64,000 nucleotides of DNA from positions 62,001 to 126,000 of the forward strand of contig NZ_FQXA01000003.1 of assembly GCF_900129835.1 (NCBI RefSeq), read 5' to 3'. How positions within the stretch are numbered: position 1 is the stretch's first letter; the number at the start of each line of letters is the position of its first letter. Origin of the DNA: Stutzerimonas xanthomarina DSM 18231. GTDB taxonomy: Bacteria > Pseudomonadota > Gammaproteobacteria > Pseudomonadales > Pseudomonadaceae. Both the position numbers and the translations under genes were made by a program. Shown piece after piece: positions 18,892 to 26,720 of the stretch. The notes under the pieces are model-generated. The model was not told the origin of the DNA, did no database searches, and worked only from the letters and a program-made list of their open reading frames with translations.

Positions 18892-19980
18892 ATGAAACCA
18901 TTATTTGCTCTCGCTTTCTCTTCCGTGCTGGTGCTGCAGGGATGCGTTTTCTCGCCCGGCCAGCATCTGGATCCCGATCAGTTCAAGGACGGCGCAGAAA
19001 CGGAAGACGGCACTGTCCAACTGATGCGCATCACCCCTGAAATGCTCAAGGGCGAGCTGTCCTCCGACCAGGGCACATCCAGCAAGCAAGAGCTGCTGAG
19101 CTTCAAGCCAGAGGCTTATCGCATCGGCGCCAACGACCTTCTCTACATCACTGTCTGGGATCACCCAGAGTTGACCGCTCCGTCGGGTCCACAGCAACAG
19201 CTCGACGCCAATGGTCGCCTGGTTCGCCCCGATGGCACCCTGTTTTACCCTTACATCGGAAACATCGAGGCAGCCGGCAAAACGATTGAGCAGCTTCGCT
19301 CCGATATCTCCAAAAGACTGGCCAATTACATTGACAGCCCTCAGGTAGACGTCAGTCTGCTGCGTTTCGGTAGCCAGCGCATCGTGCTCTCCGGCGCGTT
19401 CACCACGGCTGGCGAGGTTGAGGTGACTACCGCGCCGATGACCATCGTGCAAGCCATCGGCCAAGCCGGTGTCGATACCGACACGGCAGACCTGTCTGGA
19501 TTGATGCTCAAACGTGACGGTCGAGAGTACATGCTTAACCTCGATGATCTGAACCGCCCTGACTCCTGGCTGCATCAGGTGTATTTGAAAGACGGCGACC
19601 AGCTCCATCTGCCGTATAACGACCAGAAGAAAATCTACGTCCTAGGCGAAGTCGTGAACCCGCAAGCCATGACGTTCAAGGCCACCAGCCTCAACCTGAT
19701 GGATGCTATCGGAACTGCTGGCGGCATTCGTCAGGAAACTGCCGATGGCGAAGCGGTATACGTTATCCGTGGCGCAGAGAACATTGCCACTGAAAAGGCC
19801 ACAGTATTCCAGCTGAATGCCGAATCCCCTGCGGCATTTGCCCTGGCTCAACACTTCCCTCTGCAACCGCAGGACGTCGTGTTCGTCGGACCAGCTGGGA
19901 TCACTCGCTGGAACCGCTTCATCAGCCAGTTGCTGCCGTCGGCTAGCGTCATTGGTACCGGTGCTGCGTTCAACCGGTAA
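18892..19980 (+). CDS. wza: Outer-membrane polysaccharide export lipoprotein (Wza family)
   Basis: Forms the octameric outer-membrane channel for the polymer, docking onto Wzc. The 362-residue protein starts MKPLFALAFSSVLVLQGC with lipobox LQGC (C18). It carries a Poly_export domain (YRIGANDLLYITVWDHPEL, about 80-180) and two SLBB repeats (about 185-250 and 265-345; VVLSGAFTTAGEVE is replaced here by IVLSGAF...). A C-terminal amphipathic segment NRFISQLLPSASVIGTG would form the membrane helix barrel. The upstream in-frame start at 18757 is rejected because the signal peptide begins at 18892. It lies apart from wzc, at the far end of the locus, with its own leader and a terminator. Confidence 0.92.
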   Translation: MKPLFALAFSSVLVLQGCVFSPGQHLDPDQFKDGAETEDGTVQLMRITPEMLKGELSSDQGTSSKQELLSFKPEAYRIGANDLLYITVWDHPELTAPSGPQQQLDANGRLVRPDGTLFYPYIGNIEAAGKTIEQLRSDISKRLANYIDSPQVDVSLLRFGSQRIVLSGAFTTAGEVEVTTAPMTIVQAIGQAGVDTDTADLSGLMLKRDGREYMLNLDDLNRPDSWLHQVYLKDGDQLHLPYNDQKKIYVLGEVVNPQAMTFKATSLNLMDAIGTAGGIRQETADGEAVYVIRGAENIATEKATVFQLNAESPAAFALAQHFPLQPQDVVFVGPAGITRWNRFISQLLPSASVIGTGAAFNR

Positions 19981-20016
19981 GAGCCGTAATCCTCAGGTCG
20001 AGATCGGCCTGATCTA

Positions 20017-20053
20017 AACCGCAGTCAGCGACCAGCGACTGCGGTTCTTATTT
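20017..20053 (+). terminator. Intrinsic terminator of wza
   Basis: AACCGCAGTC (20017-20026) pairs perfectly with GACTGCGGTT (20037-20046) around a ten-base loop, followed by CTTATTT. It closes the EPS locus 36 bases after the wza stop. Confidence 0.8.
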
Positions 20054-20226
20054 GGCTATCGAACCCGCTCGGGCCGCCTACATAGGCGCCGCCCTGGCTA
20101 ACTACTCGGTCGGTCGTAGGATCAACATCGAACATATCAACGTCGTCACTGATCCCCGTTTCATCCGGCTCGGACATTGGTGCTTCGTTGATGCTGGCAC
20201 CGTCCGGATCGCCCGGAAGGGGCTCA

Positions 20227-20448
20227 TCAATGCTTGAATCGTTTGCGGCCAATAGCCCACCGCTCTTGCAAGGCAACTTGAAGATGCTCGTGGACAATCG
20301 CCCTGGTCTGAGCAACCGTTGGCGGCTGACCGAAACCGAACTCCTGCGCAGGCCTATTTGCGCACCCGCTCAGAGATAGCGTTGCTATGAACGCAATGCA
20401 ACCGCTCGCATCCCGGCCCCTTCCCTTAGAAAGAGCTGAATGTGGCAA
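20227..20448 (-). CDS. Possible small lipoprotein, perhaps a truncated relic
   Basis: A 73-residue frame from a TTG. It has a basic leader (KGRGR), a hydrophobic run CIAFIATLSLSGC with lipobox LSGC, and a short mature part ANRPAQEFGFGQPPTVAQT ending RKRFKH. No ribosome site is evident. A better-placed ATG (MRAVALRS) is in another frame one base off, which would give a cleaner signal peptide if a frameshift were repaired. Downstream the adjacent frame stays open with acidic residues to 20025, but runs into the wza terminator. It is either a real tiny lipoprotein or the decayed end of one. No homologue recognised. Confidence 0.3.
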   Translation of the reverse strand: MPHSALSKGRGRDASGCIAFIATLSLSGCANRPAQEFGFGQPPTVAQTRAIVHEHLQVALQERWAIGRKRFKH

Positions 20449-20490
20449 ATTGCCGGCCGGGATATTTAATGCGGAGGTTGGTGGATCGCG

Positions 20491-20751
20491 TCAGCCAAGC
20501 CGAAGCCCTCGAAATAGCTCCGGCACAAAAGTGAACACCGCGATCAGGATGATTGCGGCAGGGACAGAGGCGATTGCCCACTTCAGCATTAGCCAGACAA
20601 TCGACAAAAAGCTGATACGTATACCCGTAATGACTACCGGCCGGGGTTCGGTCTTTTTGAACCGGCGCATGGTTGCGGCTTCATCAGCAGCGCCTGCAGT
20701 TTCTTGCTCGCCTGCGCTCAGCGTCAATCTCGGCTCGGTTCGTTCGGTCAT
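20491..20751 (-). CDS. Small single-pass membrane protein, unknown
   Basis: An 86-residue protein. The polar N-terminal half (MTERTEPRLTLSAGEQET...) is followed by a basic patch MRRFKKTEPRP. One long hydrophobic region follows (SFLSIVWLMLKWAIASVPA then AIILIAVFTFVPELF), able to form one or two membrane helices. It has an excellent AAAGGAG ribosome site before the ATG at 20751; the in-frame start at 20796 is less likely. Not recognised. It lies in the decayed strip between the EPS locus and the dusA integration scar, so it may be either old core or leftover cargo. Confidence 0.6.
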   Translation of the reverse strand: MTERTEPRLTLSAGEQETAGAADEAATMRRFKKTEPRPVVITGIRISFLSIVWLMLKWAIASVPAAIILIAVFTFVPELFRGLRLG

Positions 20752-20861
20752 GGGGTCTCCTTTGGAATCGCCGACTGTAGCAAACCGGAATCGCAATGGC
20801 CTCAGTCGACAGAGCTATCTGCATCGGCCAGAAACCGAAAGCCCTTCGCGGGAAGGGGTTT

Positions 20862-21054
20862 GGCTTCAGTTCTCGCAATTGCCCCAGGCTCGGCCAGTTC
20901 GTCTCGCGATTCTCTATCCAGGCCTGCGCGCCGTCGCCTTGCGCTCAAAGGTCTGCGACTCGGTGTAGACTGTCGCGCCCTTCTGCATGATGCGTATTTG
21001 CGCGGTGTACCGGGTCGCCCCGTCCTTGCGCTTACGTGTCGTGAGAGTGCCCAC
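20862..21054 (-). pseudogene. Truncated, frameshifted phage-type integrase next to dusA
   Basis: From a GTG at 21054 the frame reads MGTLTTRKRKDGATRYTAQI, then RIMQKGATVYTESQTFERKA, the typical N-terminal arm-binding domain of tyrosine integrases of genomic islands. It stops at 20914. In the two other frames the expected continuation is still legible: AQAWIENRET, then ELAEPGAIARTEAKP. At least two frameshifts have therefore occurred, and the catalytic domain is absent. The gene points away from dusA, 86 bp from its ATG. dusA is a documented integration site for such elements, so this is the scar of a lost island or prophage. Confidence 0.75.
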
Positions 21055-21058
21055 GATT

Positions 21059-21140
21059 CTGCTACATAACGTGAACGGCTTTGCTACATCGTAGCAATGA
21101 CCTTTCAGAAACAAGCAAAAATGGCTGGAAACGGTAGCAA
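21059..21140. repeat. Cluster of TTGCTAC / GTAGCAA 7-mers at the dusA start
   Basis: Between the integrase relic and dusA lie CTGCTAC (21059-21065), TTGCTAC (21081-21087), its inverted copy GTAGCAA (21091-21097, three bases away) and GTAGCAA (21134-21140) abutting the dusA ATG. Three exact 7-mers and one partial copy in 82 bp fit integrase/excisionase arm or core sites, or an operator. Function inferred from position only. Confidence 0.55.
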
Positions 21141-22166
21141 ATGAGCGAAGCGTCAAACCCCGCAAAACGGACCTCAAAGCTCGCAAACGCAGGCGCCACG
21201 GTAGACAGGAGATTTTCTGTCGCACCGATGATGGATTGGACGGATAGGCATTGCCGGTATTTTTTGCGTCTGCTTTCACGGCACACCCTGCTCTACACCG
21301 AGATGGTCACCACGGGCGCATTGATCAACGGCGATGCTAAACGTTTTCTGCGTCACGATGAGGCGGAGCACCCGTTGGCGTTGCAACTTGGCGGCAGCGT
21401 GCCGAATGATCTCGCCGTCTGCGCAAAGATGGCCGAAGCGGCAGGTTACGACGAGGTGAATCTCAACGTCGGTTGCCCCAGCGACCGCGTACAGAACAAC
21501 CTGATCGGCGCGTGCCTGATGGGCTATCCGGCACTAGTGGCCGATTGCGTGAAAGCGATGCGTGATGCAGTGGGGATCGAGGTAACGGTCAAGCACCGCA
21601 TCGGCATCAATGGACGCGACAGCTACGCCGAACTTTGTGATTTCGTTGGCCAGGTCCAAGCTGCTGGCTGTCGCAGTTTTATCGTTCATGCGCGTATCGC
21701 TATTCTGGAAGGACTCTCACCGAAGGAAAACCGGGAGGTTCCGCCCCTTCGCTATGACGTTGCGCAACAATTGAAGCGCGACTTTCCGGATCTGGAAATT
21801 ATCCTCAACGGTGGCATTAAAACGCTGGACCAATGTGAAGCCCACCTGGAGCAGTTCGATGGTGTGATGCTCGGACGCGAGGCTTACCACAATCCTTACT
21901 TGCTTGCGCAGGTTGACGCCAGGCTGTTTGGCAGCGAAGAACCTATCATTACCCGCGCCGACGCACTGAGACGGATGCGCCCTTATATTCAGAATCATCT
22001 TGATGGCGGTGGCTCGATGCGCCATGTTACCCGGCACGTACTGGGATTGGGCCAGGGTTTTCCAGGCGCCAGACGTTTTCGCCAATTGCTGTCAGTCGAC
22101 ATCCACAAAGCCAAAGAACCGCTGGTGCAGCTCGATCAGGCGACCGGGCTGCTCGAAGGACACTGA
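21141..22166 (+). CDS. dusA: tRNA-dihydrouridine(20/20a) synthase DusA
   Basis: FMN-dependent reductase that makes dihydrouridine in the tRNA D-loop. The 341-residue protein has a TIM barrel (about 25-260) with FSVAPMMDWTDRHCRYFLR, the catalytic cysteine in NLNVGCPSDRVQ, KHRIGIN, FIVHAR, and NGGIKT/GVMLGREAY phosphate-binding loops, then a C-terminal helical domain with GARRFRQLLS. The first 24 residues before RRFSVAP are unlike a tight DusA start and their DNA is AT-richer than the rest. This fits a 5' end supplied by an integrated element. The ribosome site is weak. Intact and probably functional. Confidence 0.95.
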   Translation: MSEASNPAKRTSKLANAGATVDRRFSVAPMMDWTDRHCRYFLRLLSRHTLLYTEMVTTGALINGDAKRFLRHDEAEHPLALQLGGSVPNDLAVCAKMAEAAGYDEVNLNVGCPSDRVQNNLIGACLMGYPALVADCVKAMRDAVGIEVTVKHRIGINGRDSYAELCDFVGQVQAAGCRSFIVHARIAILEGLSPKENREVPPLRYDVAQQLKRDFPDLEIILNGGIKTLDQCEAHLEQFDGVMLGREAYHNPYLLAQVDARLFGSEEPIITRADALRRMRPYIQNHLDGGGSMRHVTRHVLGLGQGFPGARRFRQLLSVDIHKAKEPLVQLDQATGLLEGH

Positions 22167-22286
22167 TACAGGCGCAGGGAACACACGGTCACATTTTCGA
22201 TCCAACAGCTGCCACACCCGGACCATCCCAGATGGCGCGATGGCCACGGAATTCGAGTCATGACAACCAAAGGATAGAGCGCCCTT

Positions 22287-23213
22287 ATGACGTCAAAGCT
22301 GGAACAACTCAAGCAATTCACTACCGTGGTCGCCGACACTGGCGATCTCGACGCCATTGCCCGCCTCCAACCGGTTGATGCCACTACCAACCCTTCGCTT
22401 CTGCTCAAAGCTGCTGCCCTGCCGCGCTATGCCGAACACCTCCAGGCTGCAATGTCCCGCTGTGGCGGTGATATTGGCCTGGGCTGCGACCTGTTTGCGG
22501 TCGCGGTGGGTCAGGAAGTGCTCAAGTTGATCCCGGGGCGGATCTCCACGGAGGTCGACGCGCGGCTTTCATTCGACACACAGGCCATGGTCCAGCGCGG
22601 CGAACGCCTGATCGGCCTGTACGAGCAGGCCGGGGTATCCCGCGACCGCGTATTGATCAAACTGGCCTCTACCTGGGAGGGCATTCGTGCCGCTGAGCAG
22701 CTGGAAAAGTCGGGTATCCAGACCAACCTGACGCTGTTGTTCTCTTTCACCCAGGCAGTGGCATGTGCCGAGGCCGGCGTATTTTTGATCTCGCCTTTCG
22801 TTGGCCGTATTTATGACTGGTACAAAAAGTCCGAAGGTCGTGACTACGTCGGTGATGAAGATCCAGGCGTACAGTCGGTCAGCCGGATTTACGACTACTA
22901 CAAGGCGCACGGTTATCAGACCGTCGTGATGGGTGCGAGCTTCCGCAACGCCGGTCAAATCGAAGCCTTGGCAGGCTGCGATCGCCTGACGATCAGCCCT
23001 GAATTACTCAGCCAGCTGGCCCAGGAAGAAGGCACACTGGAGCGCAAGCTGTCTCCCGGACGTGCTTCCGAGCCGCGTATCAACATGGATGAGCGCAGCT
23101 TCCGCTGGGGATTGAACGAAGATCCGATGGCGACGGAGAAGCTGGCCGAGGGAATTCGCCAGTTCGCGCGAGATCAGGAAAAGCTCGAAGCACTTCTGCC
23201 AACCAAGCTGTAG
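22287..23213 (+). CDS. tal: Transaldolase
   Basis: Cytoplasmic pentose-phosphate enzyme moving a dihydroxyacetone unit between sedoheptulose-7-P and glyceraldehyde-3-P. The 308 residues fit the TalB class. Visible are [13 protein letters not shown] (first signature), the Schiff-base lysine in [26 protein letters not shown], and [13 protein letters not shown]. It lies 120 bp after dusA and converges with rssC, with only one base between the stop codons. The order dusA-tal-rssC-rssB matches other pseudomonads. Confidence 0.96.
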   Translation: MTSKLEQLKQFTTVVADTGDLDAIARLQPVDATTNPSLLLKAAALPRYAEHLQAAMSRCGGDIGLGCDLFAVAVGQEVLKLIPGRISTEVDARLSFDTQAMVQRGERLIGLYEQAGVSRDRVLIKLASTWEGIRAAEQLEKSGIQTNLTLLFSFTQAVACAEAGVFLISPFVGRIYDWYKKSEGRDYVGDEDPGVQSVSRIYDYYKAHGYQTVVMGASFRNAGQIEALAGCDRLTISPELLSQLAQEEGTLERKLSPGRASEPRINMDERSFRWGLNEDPMATEKLAEGIRQFARDQEKLEALLPTKL

Positions 23214-23214
23214 C

Positions 23215-23697
23215 TCAGCAGCGCTCCAACGCCGTCACAAGGTCGCGGAACGCCTCGCGGTTCGACTCGTTGAGGCTCATCAGAATACGGTGAGCCTCGA
23301 GCACCTTGCCCTTCACGATATCCTCGGACTGATCCTGGCTCGGCAAATCAGCCAGTTGTTCAGGTGACGGCAGCGGCTGGTCGACAATATTGAAGACCTG
23401 ATCGAAGCCCATCGACTGCAGAAGACGCGTGATGTCTTCATGCGTGGTGACCAAGGTCGGCAGCATGCCGACTTTCTGCCGCGAAAGGATCGAAAGCTTG
23501 GCGAGCAGGCCGAGTGTCGTGCTGTCGATGCTACGGCTTTCGGTGAGATCGATGACGATCGATGAGAAATTGCGCGAAGAAAAGATCTTCTCGATCGTTG
23601 CATCCAGCGCCGAGCAAAGCGTCAGGCGGATCTCTCCGACGAACTTGAGAACGAATGTACCGTTCTGCTCAGCAAACTGGATTTTACCAGTGCTCAT
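23215..23697 (-). CDS. rssC: Anti-anti-sigma factor (STAS domain), RssC-like
   Basis: A 160-residue protein with an N-terminal STAS domain (about 5-105). The SpoIIAA-like switch site is S59 in SIDSTTLGLLAKL; a helical tail follows. Partner-switch antagonists bind an anti-sigma factor when unphosphorylated and are reset by a PP2C phosphatase. That phosphatase is likely the adjacent rssB product: the rssB stop and rssC start overlap by four bases (ATGA), so their synthesis is coupled. The name follows the recalled Pseudomonas order PA2796 (tal)-PA2797-PA2798. HsbA is a related alternative. Confidence 0.8.
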   Translation of the reverse strand: MSTGKIQFAEQNGTFVLKFVGEIRLTLCSALDATIEKIFSSRNFSSIVIDLTESRSIDSTTLGLLAKLSILSRQKVGMLPTLVTTHEDITRLLQSMGFDQVFNIVDQPLPSPEQLADLPSQDQSEDIVKGKVLEAHRILMSLNESNREAFRDLVTALERC

Positions 23698-24878
23698 GCA
23701 AGGTTCCTGCTCAGTACCAATAACGCGATGTCATCCGGCATATCCTCCAGCTCGGCTAGACCCAACACACGCTGCAGCCCGCCCAGCGTGCCGCCTGCCT
23801 CGCGAATCAATCCGGGTAGCCCGGTCTCTTTATCTTTGAGGGTGTCGCCGGGCAAAAGGTCCAGAATGCCATCGGAAAGTAGCGTCAGACTGAAAGAATC
23901 GGGTAGTTCAATCTCATAATTGTCGTAGGTCGCTTCGACGAACAAACCGACCGGCAAGCCTTTCCCTTCGAGATATCGCGCAACGCCGTCGGCGTATAAC
24001 ACCGGCATCGGGAGGTGACCGCCGATACTGTAGTGCAGCAGGTTGCGTTCCTGATCGATTACGCCGCCCAGCATCGTGACGTGCTTGCCGAGCTTGCAGT
24101 TGATCAAACCGCGATTGATATGATCGAGCACCTCGGACGGTTTGAATGCGCGTAGCGCCCTGCCCCGCCGAGATTCATAAAGCAATCGCGTGGTCATGAA
24201 TTTCAGCAGGACGGTGACGAACGCAGAAGAGGCGCCGTGGCCGGAGACATCTGCCAGATAAAAGCCGATGCGGTGTTCGTCCACCCGAAAGTAATCGACG
24301 AAGTCGCCCGAGAGGTAGAGCGAAGGGATGATCTGATGGGCGAACTGGAACTCGTCAAGACTGCAGGGTGTGACTGGCAGCATGTTCATCTGCACCTGCC
24401 GGCCAGCATCCTGGTCTTCCTGGAGAAGGTGCAAGCTCGCCTGCAAGTCGCGGTTGGCCGTTTCCAGCTGTTCCCGGTAGCGCCGGTTTTCCAGACGCAA
24501 ACGAGAACGATCAAGGGCCCGGCGGACCGAATGCTCAAGCATCGCCAGGTCTTCGAGGGGTTTGATCAGGTAGTCGGCTGCGCCCAACCGCAGAGCTTCG
24601 ACCGCATCACTCATCACGCCGGCACCGGAGACCACGATCACCGGCAGGTCGGCCTGGCGCTCGCTGATCAAACGGATCAGCTCCAGGCCATCCATCTGCG
24701 GCATGCGCAGGTCGCAAATCACCAGGTCGGGGTGTTCTGCATCGAACAGTTCCACACCGCGCGGCCCGTTAGGCGCCTGCAACACCTTGAAACCACTGTC
24801 ATCCAGATAGGCGGCCAGGCTGGCGCGTACCACATCGTCGTCATCTATGATCAGCAGCGTCGCGCTTGGGTTATGCAT
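23694..24878 (-). CDS. rssB: Response regulator with PP2C-type phosphatase, RssB-like
   Basis: The 394-residue protein has a receiver domain (1-125; acidic IIDDDD, phospho-acceptor D56 in VICDLRMPQMDG, K near DYLIKPLE), a coiled-coil linker (about 130-175, ENRRYREQLETANRDLQ) and a SpoIIE/PP2C phosphatase (about 185-390). Metal-binding positions are preserved: GDFVDYF, YLADVSGHGASSAF, LLSDGILDLL and DDIALLVL. Phosphorylation of the receiver would control dephosphorylation of the RssC STAS protein. The cognate kinase is not in this window. The in-frame start at 24944 is rejected: it adds a non-homologous leader. TAGGAAC precedes the chosen ATG. Confidence 0.85.
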   Translation of the reverse strand: MHNPSATLLIIDDDDVVRASLAAYLDDSGFKVLQAPNGPRGVELFDAEHPDLVICDLRMPQMDGLELIRLISERQADLPVIVVSGAGVMSDAVEALRLGAADYLIKPLEDLAMLEHSVRRALDRSRLRLENRRYREQLETANRDLQASLHLLQEDQDAGRQVQMNMLPVTPCSLDEFQFAHQIIPSLYLSGDFVDYFRVDEHRIGFYLADVSGHGASSAFVTVLLKFMTTRLLYESRRGRALRAFKPSEVLDHINRGLINCKLGKHVTMLGGVIDQERNLLHYSIGGHLPMPVLYADGVARYLEGKGLPVGLFVEATYDNYEIELPDSFSLTLLSDGILDLLPGDTLKDKETGLPGLIREAGGTLGGLQRVLGLAELEDMPDDIALLVLSRNLA

Positions 24879-25082
24879 GTTCCTACCAGGCGGTATCGCC
24901 AGGATGATTGGCGAAAGCATCGGCCCCGCGCGAGCGCCGGGCATGGGATCGTTTCAAGGCGCAGACGGTACTCCCATACGACCTGTGTTTCAAGCCAGCC
25001 ACGGTCGCTCCGCCTGTCCTTTACAGCCTGAATTGACGGGCGTTATAAGAACCGGTGAAACAAGAACTCAGAGGACGAAACA

Positions 25083-25382
25083 ATGACTCAGCAAGATCGA
25101 GACTACAGCGAAAAGCGCGACTTCATTCGCATGAATATCGAGACCGCAATTACCCTGACCCAGGGTGACCAGCACTATCAGGCAACCTGCCTGGACCTTT
25201 CCAGCACGGGGATGCAGGTGGTCGCTGCGACCCGCTTGCAGACAGGTGACAAGGTTCACGTGCACATTCCCTCGGAACACAGCGAACTGAAGGGGTTGGA
25301 GGCTGAAACAGAAGTAGTGCGAGTCGCTACGCTCGAAGACGGACGGCAAAGCCTGGGCCTGGCAATCCTTTCGATGAGTTGA
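25083..25382 (+). CDS. PilZ domain protein (c-di-GMP receptor)
   Basis: A 99-residue single-domain PilZ protein. Both c-di-GMP motifs are present: the N-terminal arginine switch in EKRDFIRMNI and the D/NxSxxG motif as LDLSSTGMQV. The partner is unknown. It is transcribed divergently from rssB (204 bp gap) and converges with mlaA. Position after rssB is conserved in Pseudomonas by recollection (PA2799). Confidence 0.88.
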   Translation: MTQQDRDYSEKRDFIRMNIETAITLTQGDQHYQATCLDLSSTGMQVVAATRLQTGDKVHVHIPSEHSELKGLEAETEVVRVATLEDGRQSLGLAILSMS

Positions 25383-25393
25383 GCTTTTCAACA

Positions 25394-25460
25394 CCAAGGC
25401 CTTGGCGTGACCGTGGCATAAAAGAGTGGAGGGACCGCAGTGGCCGAGCCGATGCGGTCC
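25394..25460. terminator. Hairpins between convergent PilZ and mlaA genes
   Basis: A perfect 12-base palindrome CCAAGGCCTTGG (25394-25405) is followed by an eight-base stem GGACCGCA/TGCGGTCC (25432-25439 with 25453-25460). Neither has a U run. The position between two convergent genes suggests a weak or Rho-assisted bidirectional terminator. Confidence 0.4.
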
Positions 25461-25469
25461 GGGTGACGC

Positions 25470-26171
25470 TTAGAAGTCGTCTTCGACCTGACCATCCTGC
25501 GTGCGGAATTCGCGATTCTGCAGGTAGGCGTTGCGCACGAAGATATACCTGTCGCCAGTGATCATTTTTTCCGCGGAGAGCAGACCGGCGCGTAGGTCCA
25601 CCACATTGACGGCTCGCGTCACGTTGCGTGTCGGCACATGATCCATGTACGGATACGGCTGCAGGAAAGAGTCTGGCACCCGTCCCGCTGCATCGCGCAC
25701 AGTGCTTGGGCCCAGCAGCGGCAACACCACATAAGGCCCACTGCCCAGCCCCCAAACACCCAAGGTCTGACCGAAGTCCTCATCGTTCTTCTGCAAACCC
25801 ATAGGGGTTGCAACATCGAAGAAACCCAGTACACCGAAGGTACTGTTGAACAGGATGCGGCTGGTGTCGATGCCCGCGTCACGAACCTTGCCCTGCAGCA
25901 GGTCGTTGGTTAGCACCACGACGTCGCCAAGATTGCTGAATATGTTGCTGATGCCGTCTTCGACAAAGTTTGGTGTGATCGTCTGGTAGCCCTGCGCCAG
26001 CGGCTTGAGCGTATAGGTATCGACTTTGTCATTAAAGGTGAAGATCGCCCGATTCACGCCTTCCCAGGGGTCTTGTTCGGCTGCGTGAAGCGACGATGCG
26101 CCAAACACGGCCAGCGCCATTACTAGCGTTATCCTGATGTACCCAACCCAATCCTTGCTGATGACTTGCAT
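25470..26171 (-). CDS. mlaA: MlaA/VacJ family outer-membrane lipid-asymmetry protein
   Basis: MlaA removes mislocalised phospholipids from the outer leaflet of the outer membrane and passes them to MlaC. The 233-residue protein has an N-terminal signal (ITLVMALAVFGASSLHA, cut before AEQDPWEG). The family core follows: DPWEGVNRAIFTFND, LKPLAQGYQ, NLGDVVVLTNDLLQGK, GFFDVATPMGLQKNDEDFGQTLG (given in pieces: GFFDVATPMGL, NDEDFGQTLG) and GPYVVLPLLGPS. There is no cysteine in the protein, hence no lipobox: it would be exported but not lipidated, unlike E. coli MlaA. The other mla genes are not nearby. Confidence 0.92.
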   Translation of the reverse strand: MQVISKDWVGYIRITLVMALAVFGASSLHAAEQDPWEGVNRAIFTFNDKVDTYTLKPLAQGYQTITPNFVEDGISNIFSNLGDVVVLTNDLLQGKVRDAGIDTSRILFNSTFGVLGFFDVATPMGLQKNDEDFGQTLGVWGLGSGPYVVLPLLGPSTVRDAAGRVPDSFLQPYPYMDHVPTRNVTRAVNVVDLRAGLLSAEKMITGDRYIFVRNAYLQNREFRTQDGQVEDDF

Positions 26172-26392
26172 CGTGACCCTCTCCTATTTCGAATGGGGAC
26201 AATTGCCCAACAAAGCGCAGCAGTATAAATCGATAGCAGCCGGTTTCGGCAGCGGGCAGACACACGGAAGCCCGACAGATTTTGCAGGCTGCTTGAACCT
26301 CAAAATCAACGACAAGCCCAGCACGCTGGTTTACCCTGCTCCTATCAAGCGCTGGCGACTTTGCCGTACGACAAACCAGAGAGGGTAGCAAC

Positions 26393-26662
26393 ATGCCGGA
26401 ACATGATCTGCAGTTGCAGCTAGCAGAGCTGCGTAGTCAACTGGCCCAGGACACGCCGCTCACCGAAGAAGAGCGCGCCTCGCTGCAGGTGATTGCTCAT
26501 GACATCGAGCTGCGGCTTGCCAACCAAGGCGTAGTCGATCATCAGAACGACTCACTGGTCGATGGCGTCAACCTGGCGGTCGAGCGTTTCGAGGTCAGCC
26601 ATCCCAACACGGCGATGACGCTGCGCAACATCATGCAGACCCTGGCAAACATGGGAATCTGA
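26393..26662 (+). CDS. DUF4404 family protein
   Basis: An 89-residue acidic, mostly helical cytoplasmic protein: MPEHDLQLQLAELRSQL, then EEERASLQVIAHDIELRL and a C-terminal VERFEVSHPNTAMTLRNIMQ. The last block is the recognisable part of the family. No function is known. Single gene between mlaA (divergent) and queF (convergent). Length and composition agree with the family. Confidence 0.8.
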   Translation: MPEHDLQLQLAELRSQLAQDTPLTEEERASLQVIAHDIELRLANQGVVDHQNDSLVDGVNLAVERFEVSHPNTAMTLRNIMQTLANMGI

Positions 26663-26680
26663 GCGAACCCTGTTCAAGCC

Positions 26681-26710
26681 AGCAGAGCGCGGACGCGTCC
26701 ACGCTCTGCT
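26681..26710. terminator. Hairpin between convergent DUF4404 and queF
   Basis: AGCAGAGCG (26681-26689) pairs with CGCTCTGCT (26702-26710), and inside it GGAC/GTCC extends the stem. A U run is lacking. It probably serves both flanking convergent genes. Confidence 0.45.
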
Positions 26711-26720
26711 ATCGCAGCGG

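Noticed and set aside
20025-20315. Minus-strand acidic frame read as an independent gene
   Set aside because: It runs through the wza terminator and lacks a start signal. It is treated only as a possible piece of a broken lipoprotein gene.
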